DNA from: Phyllobacterium brassicacearum
GTDB taxonomy: Bacteria > Pseudomonadota > Alphaproteobacteria > Rhizobiales > Rhizobiaceae
Assembly: GCF_003010955.1 (NCBI RefSeq)
Contig: NZ_PGGO01000012.1
Location: forward strand, 1-64,000
Reading direction: 5' to 3'
DNA: 64,000 nucleotides
Position 1 is the first letter of the stretch; each line of letters starts with the position of its first letter. A program made the translations under genes and the position numbers. The notes beneath the pieces are model-generated. The model saw only the letters and a program-made list of their open reading frames with translations, was not told the origin of the DNA and ran no database searches. Below, piece by piece: positions 42,909-52,577 of this stretch.

Positions 42909-44191
42909 GCGCGACCGTTCTGCACAACGCCCGCATTGTCGATCCCTCACGCAATCTGGATGAGCTCGGTTCACTCATCATCAAGAACGACAAAATCGTT
43001 GCAAGCGGCGCCGACACCCGCAATCAGGGCGTGCCCGAGGGAGCGACCGTCATCGATTGCCAGGGCAAGGCAGTGCTCCCAGGCCTCGTTGATGCGCGCG
43101 TCTTCATTGGCGAACCCGGCGCCGAACATCGCGAAACCATCGCCTCAGCCAGCCATGCGGCAGCGGCCGGCGGCGTTACCTCGATGATCATGATGCCGGA
43201 TACGGACCCGGTCATCGACAATGTGGCGCTCGTCGAGTTCGTGATGCGAACCGCCCGGGACACAGCTATCGTCAACGTCTATCCGGCAGCGGCTGTGACA
43301 AAGGGGCTGCACGGCGAGGAAATGACCGAGATCGGTCTGCTTCGCGAGGCTGGGGCCGTTGCGATCTCGGAAGGCCGTAATTCGATCGCCAATACGCAGC
43401 TCATGCGCCGCGTCCTCACCTATGCCCGCGACTTCGGCGTGGTTCTGGCGCACGAGGCGCGCGATCCTCATCTCGGCATCACCGGCGTTATGAATGAAGG
43501 CCTCTACGCGAGCTGGCTCGGGCTTTCCGGTACACCGCGCGAAGCCGAGGTCATTCCGCTGGAGCGCGATATGCGCCTCGCAGCCCTGACCCAGGGTGCC
43601 TACCACGCGGCGCAGATATCGACAGCCATGTCGGCCGAGGTGATTTCCCGCGCCAAGCAGAACGGGCTGAACGTCACATCCGCCGTATCGATCAACCATC
43701 TCTCGCTCAACGAGAATGACATCGGCGAATTCCGTACATTCTTCCGCCTTGAGCCGCCGCTGCGTCTGGAAGAAGATCGCCTCGCCATGGTGGAAGCACT
43801 TCGCGATGGCACGATCGATATCATTGTATCTGCTCACGACCCGCAGGATGTCGACACCAAACGCCTGCCCTTCGCCGACGCTGCCGCCGGCGCCATTGGC
43901 CTCGAAACGCTGCTTGGAGCAGCTCTCAGGCTCTATCACAATGGCGACGTGCCGCTGCTGCGTATCATCGAGGCGATGTCCAGTGCACCGGCTCGGATTT
44001 TCGGCCTTGATGCTGGTTCTCTCCGGCCAGGTTCGACGGCGGATGTGACCATAGTCGATCTTGACGAACCATGGGTAGTGAAGGAAGAAGACTTACGGTC
44101 GCGTTCCAAGAACAGCTGTTTTGAGGGCGCTCGTTTTCAAGGCCGCGTTGTTCAGACATTCGTCGCAGGAAAATCAGTATTCACCATCTGA
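42905..44191 (+). CDS. Non-catalytic dihydroorotase homologue PyrC' (PyrX)
   Basis: A 428-residue protein with the class I dihydroorotase fold but without metal ligands. Where active enzymes have DxHxHLREPG, this one reads [17 protein letters not shown] (~60-76). The later histidines are also gone or shifted: YHAAQIST for YHxxHx[10 protein letters not shown] for TPHHL, and [10 protein letters not shown] for the DHAPH site. In Pseudomonas and relatives such PyrC' subunits are required structurally for the pyrB ATCase dodecamer, while a separate PyrC does catalysis. Translation is coupled to pyrB by a 4-base overlap. An active dihydroorotase must be encoded elsewhere. Confidence 0.85.
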   Translation: MSATVLHNARIVDPSRNLDELGSLIIKNDKIVASGADTRNQGVPEGATVIDCQGKAVLPGLVDARVFIGEPGAEHRETIASASHAAAAGGVTSMIMMPDTDPVIDNVALVEFVMRTARDTAIVNVYPAAAVTKGLHGEEMTEIGLLREAGAVAISEGRNSIANTQLMRRVLTYARDFGVVLAHEARDPHLGITGVMNEGLYASWLGLSGTPREAEVIPLERDMRLAALTQGAYHAAQISTAMSAEVISRAKQNGLNVTSAVSINHLSLNENDIGEFRTFFRLEPPLRLEEDRLAMVEALRDGTIDIIVSAHDPQDVDTKRLPFADAAAGAIGLETLLGAALRLYHNGDVPLLRIIEAMSSAPARIFGLDAGSLRPGSTADVTIVDLDEPWVVKEEDLRSRSKNSCFEGARFQGRVVQTFVAGKSVFTI

Positions 44192-44211
44192 AGTGATCAA
44201 GGGGATCGTGC

Positions 44212-44826
44212 ATGTCGGAATTCTTCAACGGGCAAGCAGGATTTCCGCTTCTCCTGTTCGCACTAGTCTTCGGCTATTTGCTCGGTTCTATCCCCTTTGG
44301 CCTTATCCTGACGCGCATGGCCGGGCTCGGCGACGTGCGCAGCATCGGTTCGGGCAATATCGGCGCGACAAATGTCCTGCGGACCGGCAACAAGAAATTG
44401 GCGGCGGCGACGCTGCTGCTTGATATGCTCAAAGGCACGGCAGCGGTCCTGATCGCCGGTATCGCCGGTCCGGAAGCCGCAATCGCTGCTGGCTTGGGCG
44501 CCTTTCTCGGGCACATTTTTCCGGTGTGGCTCAATTTCAAAGGCGGAAAGGGTGTCGCCACCTATCTCGGCGTGCTGCTGGGACTTTTCTGGCAGGGCGC
44601 GCTGATCTTCGCTGCTGCCTGGCTGATCGTCGCATACGCGGCCCGCTATTCCTCGCTTGCAGCGCTTGTTGCCGCAGTCATTGTCCCGATCGCTCTCTAT
44701 TTCATTGGGGTACATCAAATCGCAGCGCTGTTTCTGGTGCTGACGATCATCGTCTTCATCAAACACAGAGCGAACATCCAGCGTCTTGTTTCCGGAACGG
44801 AAGGCAAGATTGGATCCAAGGGGTGA
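44212..44826 (+). CDS. plsY: Acyl-phosphate:glycerol-3-phosphate acyltransferase
   Basis: A 204-residue inner-membrane enzyme making lysophosphatidate from acyl-phosphate and glycerol-3-phosphate. Motif 1 [13 protein letters not shown] (~20-32), motif 2 [15 protein letters not shown] (~45-59) and motif 3 [17 protein letters not shown] (~100-116) are all present, within five predicted transmembrane segments. The stop overlaps the GTG start of dprA by four bases, and the gene follows pyrC' by 20 bases, so the genes are in one operon. Confidence 0.95.
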   Translation: MSEFFNGQAGFPLLLFALVFGYLLGSIPFGLILTRMAGLGDVRSIGSGNIGATNVLRTGNKKLAAATLLLDMLKGTAAVLIAGIAGPEAAIAAGLGAFLGHIFPVWLNFKGGKGVATYLGVLLGLFWQGALIFAAAWLIVAYAARYSSLAALVAAVIVPIALYFIGVHQIAALFLVLTIIVFIKHRANIQRLVSGTEGKIGSKG

Positions 44827-45953
44827 ACGAAGGGAAAGGCATACGCCTTTCTGACAGCCAGCGGCTGAGCTGGCTGAGATTGATCCGCAGCGAGAATGTC
44901 GGGCCACGAACGTTTCGCGATCTGATCGCCCATTGCGGCTCTGCTGCCGATGCATTGGAAATCCTGCCCGAGCTGGTACGGCGCGGCGGCGCCGGGCGTC
45001 CTATCCGCATTGCCAGCCTGGAGGAAGCCGAGCGCGAGATGCAAGCAGCTGCGCACATGGGGGCGGCCTTTGTCGGCATTGGCGAACCGGATTATCCCAG
45101 ATATCTCAGACAGCGCGACAATCCCCCGCCCCTGGTGGCGGTCAAGGGGAACCCCCAAGTCTTCCGGCTTCCGCCCGTTGCTATCGTCGGTGCGCGCAAC
45201 GCCTCACTGGTCGGCATCAAATTCGCCCGCACAATTGCAAGGCAACTGGGTGAAGCGGGATTTGCCATCATTTCCGGCCTCGCACGCGGGATCGATACGG
45301 CGGCCCATGAGGCAAGTCTTGATCATGGTACTGTTGCGGTCATGGCTGGCGGCCTTGACTTGCCCTACCCTCCAGAAAACCTTGATCTCTACAATGCGAT
45401 AAGCGCGCGCTATGGCGCCGTCATCAGCGAAATGCCGTTCGGATGGGAGCCTCGCGCCAAAGATTTCCCGCGCCGCAACCGGATCATTGCTGCCCTCTCG
45501 CTTGGATTGGTTGTGGTGGAGGCGGCAGAACGTTCCGGCTCCCTGATCAGTGCGCGGCTCGCCGGTGAACTTGGCCGGCTCGTCTTTGCTGTACCGGGCT
45601 CGCCGCTGGATCCAAGAGCAAAGGGCACGAACGGATTATTGAAGAACGGAGCAATCGTGACCACATGTATGGACGACATCGTCACTGCTCTGGCACCGCA
45701 TGTTGAGCGGCCAGCCATCGACGACGCAGCATTTCTGGCGCCGGAATTTGATTTTCCGGTGATGAATCCTCCGGATGAATCCGACCGGGACCGCTTCGTC
45801 AATTTGCTCGGTCCCGTTCCAGTTGAAATCGACGAACTGATCCGTGCCAGTGAACTGCATCCCTCAGTGGTAATGCTGATTCTGCTCGAACTTGATCTTG
45901 CCGGTCGCCTGCAGCGCCACTCAGGCGGATATGTTTCGCTGATTTACTCCTGA
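44823..45953 (+). CDS. dprA: DNA-processing protein DprA
   Basis: A 376-residue protein that loads RecA onto incoming single-stranded DNA during transformation and is widespread in non-competent bacteria too. An N-terminal SAM-like helical region is followed by the extended Rossmann fold: [20 protein letters not shown] (~115-134), [56 protein letters not shown] and [19 protein letters not shown] winged-helix C-terminal domain (~310-376) ends in [19 protein letters not shown] 44823 overlaps the plsY stop; the frame upstream is antisense-like noise inside plsY. The 3' end overlaps a convergent small gene. Confidence 0.93.
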   Translation: MNEGKGIRLSDSQRLSWLRLIRSENVGPRTFRDLIAHCGSAADALEILPELVRRGGAGRPIRIASLEEAEREMQAAAHMGAAFVGIGEPDYPRYLRQRDNPPPLVAVKGNPQVFRLPPVAIVGARNASLVGIKFARTIARQLGEAGFAIISGLARGIDTAAHEASLDHGTVAVMAGGLDLPYPPENLDLYNAISARYGAVISEMPFGWEPRAKDFPRRNRIIAALSLGLVVVEAAERSGSLISARLAGELGRLVFAVPGSPLDPRAKGTNGLLKNGAIVTTCMDDIVTALAPHVERPAIDDAAFLAPEFDFPVMNPPDESDRDRFVNLLGPVPVEIDELIRASELHPSVVMLILLELDLAGRLQRHSGGYVSLIYS

Positions 45954-46121
45954 GCGGACACCAATGTCCTTGCGCAACTGATCGCTGCTTTCAATGTACG
46001 CAATCTCAATAAGATAGGCCAACATGTCCAACCGGTTTGATTTGGCCATCGCCCGTAATTGACCCAGCATTTGCTGAATAAATCTTGCGTTCTCAGTCCG
46101 ATTGATTTGACTATCGCTCAT
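45921..46121 (-). CDS. Small conserved rhizobial protein (66 aa)
   Basis: A 66-residue basic-acidic helical protein, MSDSQINRTENARFIQQMLG with QLRAMAKSNRLDMLAYLIEI-type core and IESSDQLRKDIGV near the end. Similar short proteins (LRxxAxxxxxDMLAYLIEMAYxE) occur in many rhizobia; the function is unknown. ATG 46121 is well placed after an A+T-rich leader. The last 33 bases overlap the end of dprA on the other strand. Confidence 0.6.
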   Translation of the reverse strand: MSDSQINRTENARFIQQMLGQLRAMAKSNRLDMLAYLIEIAYIESSDQLRKDIGVRSGVNQRNISA

Positions 46122-46449
46122 AATCTCATCCTCAAAAATAAATTTTTATCGAAAATATGCGCTATACTTTAATACGGAATTGCTTAATTTATACCTACTT
46201 AACCTTCTGTTTTTTATACTCTAAATGCGTAAACGAGAAATGACTCGCCTTGAATCCACTATACCCTTGAACCCCGGAGAAAAATACCATTAATTGCATA
46301 AGTTCGTTGAGCAATCAGAGGTTGCAAATAACGATTTTTGACGTGCAGGCCTTGACGTTGTGTCGAAGCCTGTTCATTTCACAAGGCCAATTCCAAAGTG
46401 AAATTAGTGCTTTTGCAATCTGACAAGGGCAGGAAAGCTCAATTCTATA
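46122..46449. other. A+T-rich intergenic region upstream of topA
   Basis: The 328 bases between the divergent small gene and topA hold promoters for both. The left 120 bases are strongly A+T-rich. CTTGAC at about 46350 could be a -35 element for topA, but no clear -10 was found. No RNA gene was recognised. Confidence 0.4.
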
Positions 46450-49062
46450 ATGAACGTTGTCGTCGTTGAATCGCCTGCCAAGGCCAAAACAATCAATAAA
46501 TATCTCGGTTCGGGTTACACGGTCCTGGCATCGTTTGGCCATGTGCGGGATTTGCCGGCCAAGGATGGCTCGGTTCGTCCCGACGATGACTTCTCGATGT
46601 CGTGGGAGGTTGATAGCGCCTCGTCCAAGCGCCTCGGCGATATTGTGAAGGCGCTGAAGGAGAGTGACGGCCTCATTCTTGCAACCGATCCGGATCGTGA
46701 GGGCGAGGCTATTTCGTGGCACGTGCTCGAAGTCCTCCAGCAGAAGAAGGCGATTGGCAAAAAGCCTGTAAAGCGGGTCGTGTTCAATGCGATCACCAAG
46801 GGCGCCGTACTCGATGCCATGGCGAATCCCCGTGACATCGATATGCCACTCGTTGATGCCTATCTGGCGCGACGGGCGCTGGACTATCTCTTCGGCTTTA
46901 CGCTGTCGCCTGTTCTGTGGCGTAAACTGCCCGGCGCCCGCTCGGCGGGCCGTGTGCAATCAGTGGCGTTGCGCCTTGTTGCCGACCGCGAAGCGGAAAT
47001 CGAACGCTTCATCCGCGAGGAATACTGGAATATCGCCGCGCTTCTGAAGACGCCGCGCAATGACGGTTTCGAAGCGCGACTGGTTGCCGTCGACGGCAAG
47101 AAACTCGGCAAGCTGGACATCAAGAACGGCGAACAGGCTGGCGAAATTCGCACCATGCTGGAAGGCGCGTCCTTCAAGGCGGCGTCTGTCGAGGCGAAGC
47201 CAATCAAACGCAGTCCCGGACCGCCCTTCACAACGTCGAGTTTACAACAGGCCGCATCGGGTCAGCTCGGCTTTTCTGCATCGCGAACCATGCAGATCGC
47301 ACAAAAGCTCTATGAAGGCATGGATCTTGGTACAGAGACCGCGGGTCTGATCACCTACATGCGAACCGACGGCGTGCAGATGGCGCCAGAAGCCATTCAG
47401 GCCGCGCGCCAAACTATTGGAAAAGTATTCGGCGAAAAATACGTACCCGAGAAGCCGCGCTTTTACGCGACCAAGGCGAAGAATGCCCAGGAAGCGCACG
47501 AGGCGATCCGTCCGACGGATTTCAATCGGCATCCCAAGGACATGCGCCAGTTTCTTGATGCGGATCAGGCAAGACTTTACGAGTTGATTTGGAAGCGTGC
47601 CATCGCCAGCCAGATGCAGTCAGCCGACATCGAACGGACGACCGTTGAGATCGATGCGCAGAACGGTTCGCGCTTCGCACAGCTGCGTGCAACGGGTTCG
47701 GTCGTGCGATTTGACGGCTTCCTCGGCGCCTATACGGAGCACCGCGAGGAAGAGGAAGTCGATGAGGACAGCGCGCGTCTTCCGGAAATCCGCTCTGGCG
47801 AGGCACTCGCCCGCGAAAAGATCAACGCTACGCAGCATTCGACCGAGCCGCCGCCGCGCTATTCGGAAGCGACGCTGATCAAGAAGATGGAAGAGCTCGG
47901 GATCGGCCGTCCGTCCACCTATGCGGCGACGCTCGCCACCCTTCGTGACCGCGAATACATAACGATCGACAAGCGCAAGCTCATTCCGGAAGCCAAGGGC
48001 CGGCTCGTCATCGCGTTCCTCGAGAGCTTCTTCAAGCGCTATGTGGAATATGATTTCACCGCCGATCTTGAAGAAAAGCTCGACGAGATTTCCGACGGAA
48101 AGCTCAAGTGGAAGGATGTTCTACGTGATTTCTGGACCGATTTTTTCGGCTCCGTCGATGGTATCAAGGAATTGCGCGTTACTAATGTGCTTGATGCGCT
48201 GAATGATCAGCTCGGCCCGCTCGTCTTCCCGCCGCGGGAGGATGGCAGCGATCCGCGCATCTGCCAGGTGTGCGGCACCGGCAATCTCTCGCTCAAGCTC
48301 GGCAAATACGGTGCTTTCGTCGGCTGCTCGAACTATCCGGAATGCAAATTCACCCGCCAGCTCGGCGGAAGTGAAGCGGCGAACGAGAATGGCAATGGTG
48401 GTGACGAACCGAAGTTGCTCGGCAAAGACCCCTATACCGGTGAAGATATCACCGCACGCAATGGCCGCTTCGGACCCTATATCCAGCGCGGCGAAGGCAA
48501 GGAAGCCAAACGTGCCAGCCTGCCAAAAGGCTGGACGCTCGACACGATGGATCATGAGAAGGCGTTGGCCCTGTTATCCCTGCCCCGCGATGTCGGCCAG
48601 CACCCCGAGTCGACCAAGATGATCTCTGCCGGGATTGGACGCTATGGTCCCTACATCGCGCATGACGGTACTTATGCGAATCTCGAAAGTGCGGAAGATG
48701 TGTTTTCGATCGGCCTCAACCGGGCTGTCACCGTGCTTGCCGAGAAGCAGGCCAAGGGTCCGGGACGCGGACGCGGTACGCCTGCGGCGCTCAAGGAGCT
48801 CGGCGAACACCCGGATGGCGGTGTGATCACCGTTCGTGACGGCAAGTACGGCCCTTATGTTAACTGGGGCAAGGTGAATGCCACGCTACCGAAGGGTAAG
48901 GACCCGGCGGTCGTGACGGTCGAGGAAGCTCTTGCTATGATCGCCGAGAAGTCCGGTTCGAAGGGCACCAAGAAAGCCCCGGCCAAGCGTGCGGCAGCGG
49001 CCAAAAAGCCTGCTGCCAAGAAACCGGCCGCGAAAAAAGCTGCAACCAAAAAAGCAAGTTAA
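46450..49062 (+). CDS. topA: DNA topoisomerase I
   Basis: An 870-residue type IA topoisomerase relaxing negative supercoils. TOPRIM motif VVVESPAKAKTINKYLGSGY (~3-22) and the acidic triad in LATDPDREGEAISWHV (~77-92) form the metal site. LPGARSAGRVQSVALRLV (~163) and the active-site Tyr in LITYMRTDGVQM (~296-307) follow. A C-terminal zinc ribbon ICQVCGTGNLSLK...GCSNYPEC (~600-625) and topo C-terminal repeats (YTGEDITARNGRFGPYIQRG, ISAGIGRYGPYIAHD, RDGKYGPYVNWG) precede a Lys/Ala-rich tail. It is the presumed target of the YjhX/TopAI homologue at 2886. rnr follows after 11 bases. Confidence 0.98.
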   Translation: MNVVVVESPAKAKTINKYLGSGYTVLASFGHVRDLPAKDGSVRPDDDFSMSWEVDSASSKRLGDIVKALKESDGLILATDPDREGEAISWHVLEVLQQKKAIGKKPVKRVVFNAITKGAVLDAMANPRDIDMPLVDAYLARRALDYLFGFTLSPVLWRKLPGARSAGRVQSVALRLVADREAEIERFIREEYWNIAALLKTPRNDGFEARLVAVDGKKLGKLDIKNGEQAGEIRTMLEGASFKAASVEAKPIKRSPGPPFTTSSLQQAASGQLGFSASRTMQIAQKLYEGMDLGTETAGLITYMRTDGVQMAPEAIQAARQTIGKVFGEKYVPEKPRFYATKAKNAQEAHEAIRPTDFNRHPKDMRQFLDADQARLYELIWKRAIASQMQSADIERTTVEIDAQNGSRFAQLRATGSVVRFDGFLGAYTEHREEEEVDEDSARLPEIRSGEALAREKINATQHSTEPPPRYSEATLIKKMEELGIGRPSTYAATLATLRDREYITIDKRKLIPEAKGRLVIAFLESFFKRYVEYDFTADLEEKLDEISDGKLKWKDVLRDFWTDFFGSVDGIKELRVTNVLDALNDQLGPLVFPPREDGSDPRICQVCGTGNLSLKLGKYGAFVGCSNYPECKFTRQLGGSEAANENGNGGDEPKLLGKDPYTGEDITARNGRFGPYIQRGEGKEAKRASLPKGWTLDTMDHEKALALLSLPRDVGQHPESTKMISAGIGRYGPYIAHDGTYANLESAEDVFSIGLNRAVTVLAEKQAKGPGRGRGTPAALKELGEHPDGGVITVRDGKYGPYVNWGKVNATLPKGKDPAVVTVEEALAMIAEKSGSKGTKKAPAKRAAAAKKPAAKKPAAKKAATKKAS

Positions 49063-49073
49063 GGACAAATCGA

Positions 49074-51398
49074 TTGGCACGCCGTATCTCTCCACCCAGC
49101 GGAAAACAACGGCTTGCCAATTCTGCGGCTCCGAAGCGTGAAGCGCATATGCCGGGGCGCGATGAGATTCTCCAATTCATCAAGGAGAACCCGAACCTTG
49201 CCGGCAAGCGCGATATCGCCAAAGCGTTCAATCTCAAGGGCGAAGCGCGCATTGCCCTGAAGGACATTCTGCGTGACCTCGCCGACGATGGCCTCGTTGA
49301 AAAACGTGCCAAGCGGCTGACCATGCCCGGTAGCCTGCCAAGTGTGGCAGTGCTGGATATCACCGGACGCGAAGGGGATGGCGGGCTGATTGCCAAACCA
49401 GCGGAGTGGGATGTCAACCACCAGGAACGCCCTCCTGTCGTTTTCATTCGTGCGTCGCGCAACCAGAAGGGGCCAACGCCCGGCGTCGGTGACCGTGTCC
49501 TGGCGCGCATTTTTGTCAGTGCCGATCCGTCGGGTCCCGCCTATACGGCGCGAGTCATCAAGCGGATCGAACATCGCAAGGACGCTGTGCTTGGCGTCCT
49601 ACGCAAGCTCGACAATGGCGAGTGGCGTCTGGAACCCGTCGAACGGCGGCAGGTAGAGCTCTCGATCGATCCCGCTCAGCTCAACAATGCGAAGGTCAAT
49701 GACCTCGTCGAGGTCGAGGTTTCGAAAGTCAGCCGCTACGGGCTTGCTCTTGGCCGGATCACCCAGGTTGTCGGCTCGGTGGCAAGTGAAAAAGCGCTGT
49801 CGATGATCGCGATCCACGAACATGAGATCCCGCACGTCTTTCCTGACAGTGTGATTGTGGAGGCGGAGAAGGCCAAGTCAGCCACCATGGCTCATCGCGA
49901 GGACTGGCGGCATGTCCCGCTCGTCACGATTGATCCGGCCGATGCCAAGGATCATGACGACGCTGTCTATGCCGAGCCCGATACGGATGAGAAGAACCCC
50001 GCCGGGTTCATCGCCACGGTCGCCATCGCCGATGTCGCAGCCTATGTGACGCCGGATTCGCAACTCGACCGCGAGGCATTGAAGCGCGGCAATTCGGTCT
50101 ATTTCCCGGACCGGGTCGTGCCGATGCTTCCGGAGCGCATTTCCAACGACCTGTGCTCGCTGAAGGAGCTCGTGGATCGCCCTGCCCTTGCCGTGCAGAT
50201 GATATTCAGTTCGGAGGGCCGCAAGGTTTCGCACAGTTTCCACCGCATCATGATGCGCTCCCATGCCCGCCTCTCCTATCCACAGGCACAGGCGGCGATC
50301 GACGGTGGGCCGGATGAGAAGACAGCGCCGATCCTCGATACGATTCTGAAGCCGCTGTGGGCCGCCTATGCGACGCTGAAGCGCGGGCGCGACGCACGGG
50401 AGCCGCTGGAGCTCGATCTGCCCGAAAAGAAGATCTTGCTGACGCCGGAAGGCAAGGTCGACAAGGTCGTCATCCCGCCGCGGCTCGATGCGCACAAGCT
50501 CATCGAAGAATTCATGATCCAGGCGAACGTCGCCGCGGCCGAGACACTGGAACGCAAGAAGCAGCCGCTGATCTTCCGCATCCACGACGCGCCGTCATTG
50601 GCCAAGCAGGAAACGCTCCGGGAATTCCTGCGCACGCTCGACATTTCCCTTGCCCGCGGCGCGGAGCTTCGGCCCAACCAGTTCAACAATATCCTGAAGC
50701 GCGTCGAAGGCAGCGAACAGCAGGATCTGGTCAACCAGGTCGTGCTGAGATCGCAGTCTCAGGCCGAATACAACCCGGAGAATATTGGGCATTTCGGCCT
50801 CAACCTCCATCGCTACGCGCATTTCACCTCGCCGATCCGCCGCTATGCCGACCTCATTGTCCATCGTGCATTGATTTCCGCACTCGGCCTCGGTCCTGAT
50901 GGCATTACAGCGAAGGAAGAAGCCGCCCTTCCCGAAATCGCCGCGCTCATCTCCACGTCCGAACGCCGCGCGATGGCTGCCGAACGTGACACCGTCGATC
51001 GCCTGATCGCACACTACCTTGCGGACAAGGTGGGCAGCAGTTTCGAGGGACGCGTCCAGGGCGTTACCAAGTCCGGCCTGTTTGTTTCGCTTGCGACATA
51101 TGGTGCCGACGGGTTTATTCCCATTTCAACTTTGGGTGATGATTACTATCTTTACGACGAAACCAACCACGCCCTCTCCGGTGAACGGAGCGGAAAAGGC
51201 TTCCGGCTTGGCGATATCGTCGAGGTTCGTCTGGTAGAGGCCTTGCCGGTAGCGGGCGCATTGCGGTTTGAAATGCTCTCCGAGCCCCACCCGGTTCCCA
51301 GCGGTGTGCGCTCACACCACAAGGCAAAGCGCTTCGTGCGCGGCAACCAGAAGCGCCCAACCAGCGTATCGCGCGGCGGGCGAAGAGGCCGAGGATGA
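49074..51398 (+). CDS. rnr: Ribonuclease R
   Basis: A 774-residue processive 3'-5' exoribonuclease of the RNB family that degrades structured RNA. A winged-helix start (MPGRDEILQFIKENPNLAGK) is followed by a cold-shock region with FIRASRNQKGPTPGVGDRVL. The RNB catalytic domain begins VTIDPADAKDHDDAVYAEPD (~285-300, Asp cluster) and includes SVYFPDRVVPMLPERISNDL and YAHFTSPIRRYADLIVHRAL (~582). An S1 domain and a basic tail (HKAKRFVRGNQKR) end it. TTG 49074 with AAGGA upstream gives MARRISPPSG; ATG 49149 is an alternative. The stop overlaps the next start by four bases. Confidence 0.95.
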   Translation: MARRISPPSGKQRLANSAAPKREAHMPGRDEILQFIKENPNLAGKRDIAKAFNLKGEARIALKDILRDLADDGLVEKRAKRLTMPGSLPSVAVLDITGREGDGGLIAKPAEWDVNHQERPPVVFIRASRNQKGPTPGVGDRVLARIFVSADPSGPAYTARVIKRIEHRKDAVLGVLRKLDNGEWRLEPVERRQVELSIDPAQLNNAKVNDLVEVEVSKVSRYGLALGRITQVVGSVASEKALSMIAIHEHEIPHVFPDSVIVEAEKAKSATMAHREDWRHVPLVTIDPADAKDHDDAVYAEPDTDEKNPAGFIATVAIADVAAYVTPDSQLDREALKRGNSVYFPDRVVPMLPERISNDLCSLKELVDRPALAVQMIFSSEGRKVSHSFHRIMMRSHARLSYPQAQAAIDGGPDEKTAPILDTILKPLWAAYATLKRGRDAREPLELDLPEKKILLTPEGKVDKVVIPPRLDAHKLIEEFMIQANVAAAETLERKKQPLIFRIHDAPSLAKQETLREFLRTLDISLARGAELRPNQFNNILKRVEGSEQQDLVNQVVLRSQSQAEYNPENIGHFGLNLHRYAHFTSPIRRYADLIVHRALISALGLGPDGITAKEEAALPEIAALISTSERRAMAAERDTVDRLIAHYLADKVGSSFEGRVQGVTKSGLFVSLATYGADGFIPISTLGDDYYLYDETNHALSGERSGKGFRLGDIVEVRLVEALPVAGALRFEMLSEPHPVPSGVRSHHKAKRFVRGNQKRPTSVSRGGRRGRG

Positions 51399-51826
51399 CA
51401 GTACAGATTTTTGGCGCGGACACCGCCCCGGCAAGACCCGCCCGCCCGCTCGGGCGGGCCATGTGGCGCGGTTTTCGCTGCCGCTGCCCGCATTGCGGTG
51501 AAGGCAAACTGTTTCGCGCCTTCGTCAAACCGGTCGATAACTGCGCTGTCTGCGGCGAAGACTACACACCACAGCGGGCCGATGATTTCCCCGCCTACAT
51601 AACCATCACAATTGTCGGTCATATTGTACTTGGAGGATTTCTGGCAGTTGAGACACTGTTTCTGCTGGCCAATTGGGTACATCTGGCAATTTGGGTTCCG
51701 TTGACGATCCTCATGTCGATAGCGCTGCTGCAGCCGGTCAAGGGTGCGATCATTGGATTGCAATGGGCAAACTATATGCATGGTTTCGGTGGCGAGACCG
51801 ACGATCTGGAGCCATCGGACCAGTGA
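51395..51826 (+). CDS. DUF983 membrane protein
   Basis: A 143-residue protein with an N-terminal CPHCGEGKLF...CAVCGED zinc-ribbon-like element (~31-59). Two adjoining hydrophobic helices (YITITIVGHIVLGGFLAV and LAIWVPLTILMSIALLQP) and GAIIGLQWANYMHGFGGE at the end match DUF983. The family is linked by neighbourhood to cytochrome-oxidase or rnr loci in alphaproteobacteria; its function is unknown. ATG 51395 overlaps the rnr stop; the NUDIX gene follows after four bases. Confidence 0.88.
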   Translation: MTVQIFGADTAPARPARPLGRAMWRGFRCRCPHCGEGKLFRAFVKPVDNCAVCGEDYTPQRADDFPAYITITIVGHIVLGGFLAVETLFLLANWVHLAIWVPLTILMSIALLQPVKGAIIGLQWANYMHGFGGETDDLEPSDQ

Positions 51827-51830
51827 TCTT

Positions 51831-52574
51831 ATGGCTTTAAACCAACCGGACAAATCTGCATCAGAACAGGCAAGCAAACGGTTGGCCAGCATCAGGCCCC
51901 GCGACGCGGCATCGCTGTTGCTGGTCGATCGCTCTGGTGGGGCCTTGCGCATTCTCATGGGCAGGCGGCACATGCGCCATGTGTTCATGCCCGGGAAGTT
52001 CGTTTTTCCCGGTGGACGCACCGAAACTGCGGATGGGCGTATCGCCGCTATTGCTGAGCTTTCTGCCGCCGACCAAACGAAACTTCTGAATGGCATGGGC
52101 AGCCGTTCAAGCATTCAGCGCTGCCGTGCTCTTGCGCTCTCGGCAATCCGCGAGACCTACGAAGAAGCCGGGCTTTTTCTCGGACGCCGGAATCTCGATC
52201 GCCCCTCGATAACCCACCCGGATTGGAGCGCATTTGTCGAGCGCAACATTCATCCGGATCTGTCCGTGTTGCGCTATTTTGCCAGAGCGACAACGCCTCC
52301 CGGTGGTTCCCGCCGTTTTGACACACGGTTTTTTCTCGCCTATCGCGATGCCGTAGCAGATGCCCTGCCAGAGGCCACGGGACCATCGCAAGAACTCGAA
52401 GAATTGTGCTGGCTCCCATTCTCGGAAGCGACGCAACTCGACATTCCGGAGATTACCCGGATGATCATTAGGGAAGCCGAAGCGGTTCTGGCCAGCAATC
52501 CTTTGCTTGAGCCCGGCAATCCCGTCATTCAATACCGCATGAAATATGGACGATTCGTCCGAGAGGTTTTTTGA
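51831..52574 (+). CDS. NUDIX hydrolase with split Nudix box (NUDT19-like)
   Basis: A 247-residue hydrolase. FMPGKFVFPGGRTETADGRI (~52-71) and ALSAIRETYEEAGLFLGRR (~101-119) provide the two halves of the Nudix box (G...E and REtxEExG). They are separated by some 30 extra residues, as in NUDT19/RNU-like acyl-CoA or coenzyme A hydrolases. AYRDAVADALPEATGPSQELEELCWL follows. The substrate is inferred only from this architecture. ATG 51831 directly follows the DUF983 stop, and the MFS gene starts four bases after the stop, so the operon rnr-DUF983-NUDIX-MFS is tight. Confidence 0.85.
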   Translation: MALNQPDKSASEQASKRLASIRPRDAASLLLVDRSGGALRILMGRRHMRHVFMPGKFVFPGGRTETADGRIAAIAELSAADQTKLLNGMGSRSSIQRCRALALSAIRETYEEAGLFLGRRNLDRPSITHPDWSAFVERNIHPDLSVLRYFARATTPPGGSRRFDTRFFLAYRDAVADALPEATGPSQELEELCWLPFSEATQLDIPEITRMIIREAEAVLASNPLLEPGNPVIQYRMKYGRFVREVF

Positions 52575-52577
52575 TTC

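Noticed and set aside
46315-46959. Long minus-strand frame of about 214 codons across the topA start
   Set aside because: It is antisense to the highly conserved TOPRIM region of topA, has no ribosome site and no family resemblance. It is a high-GC shadow frame.
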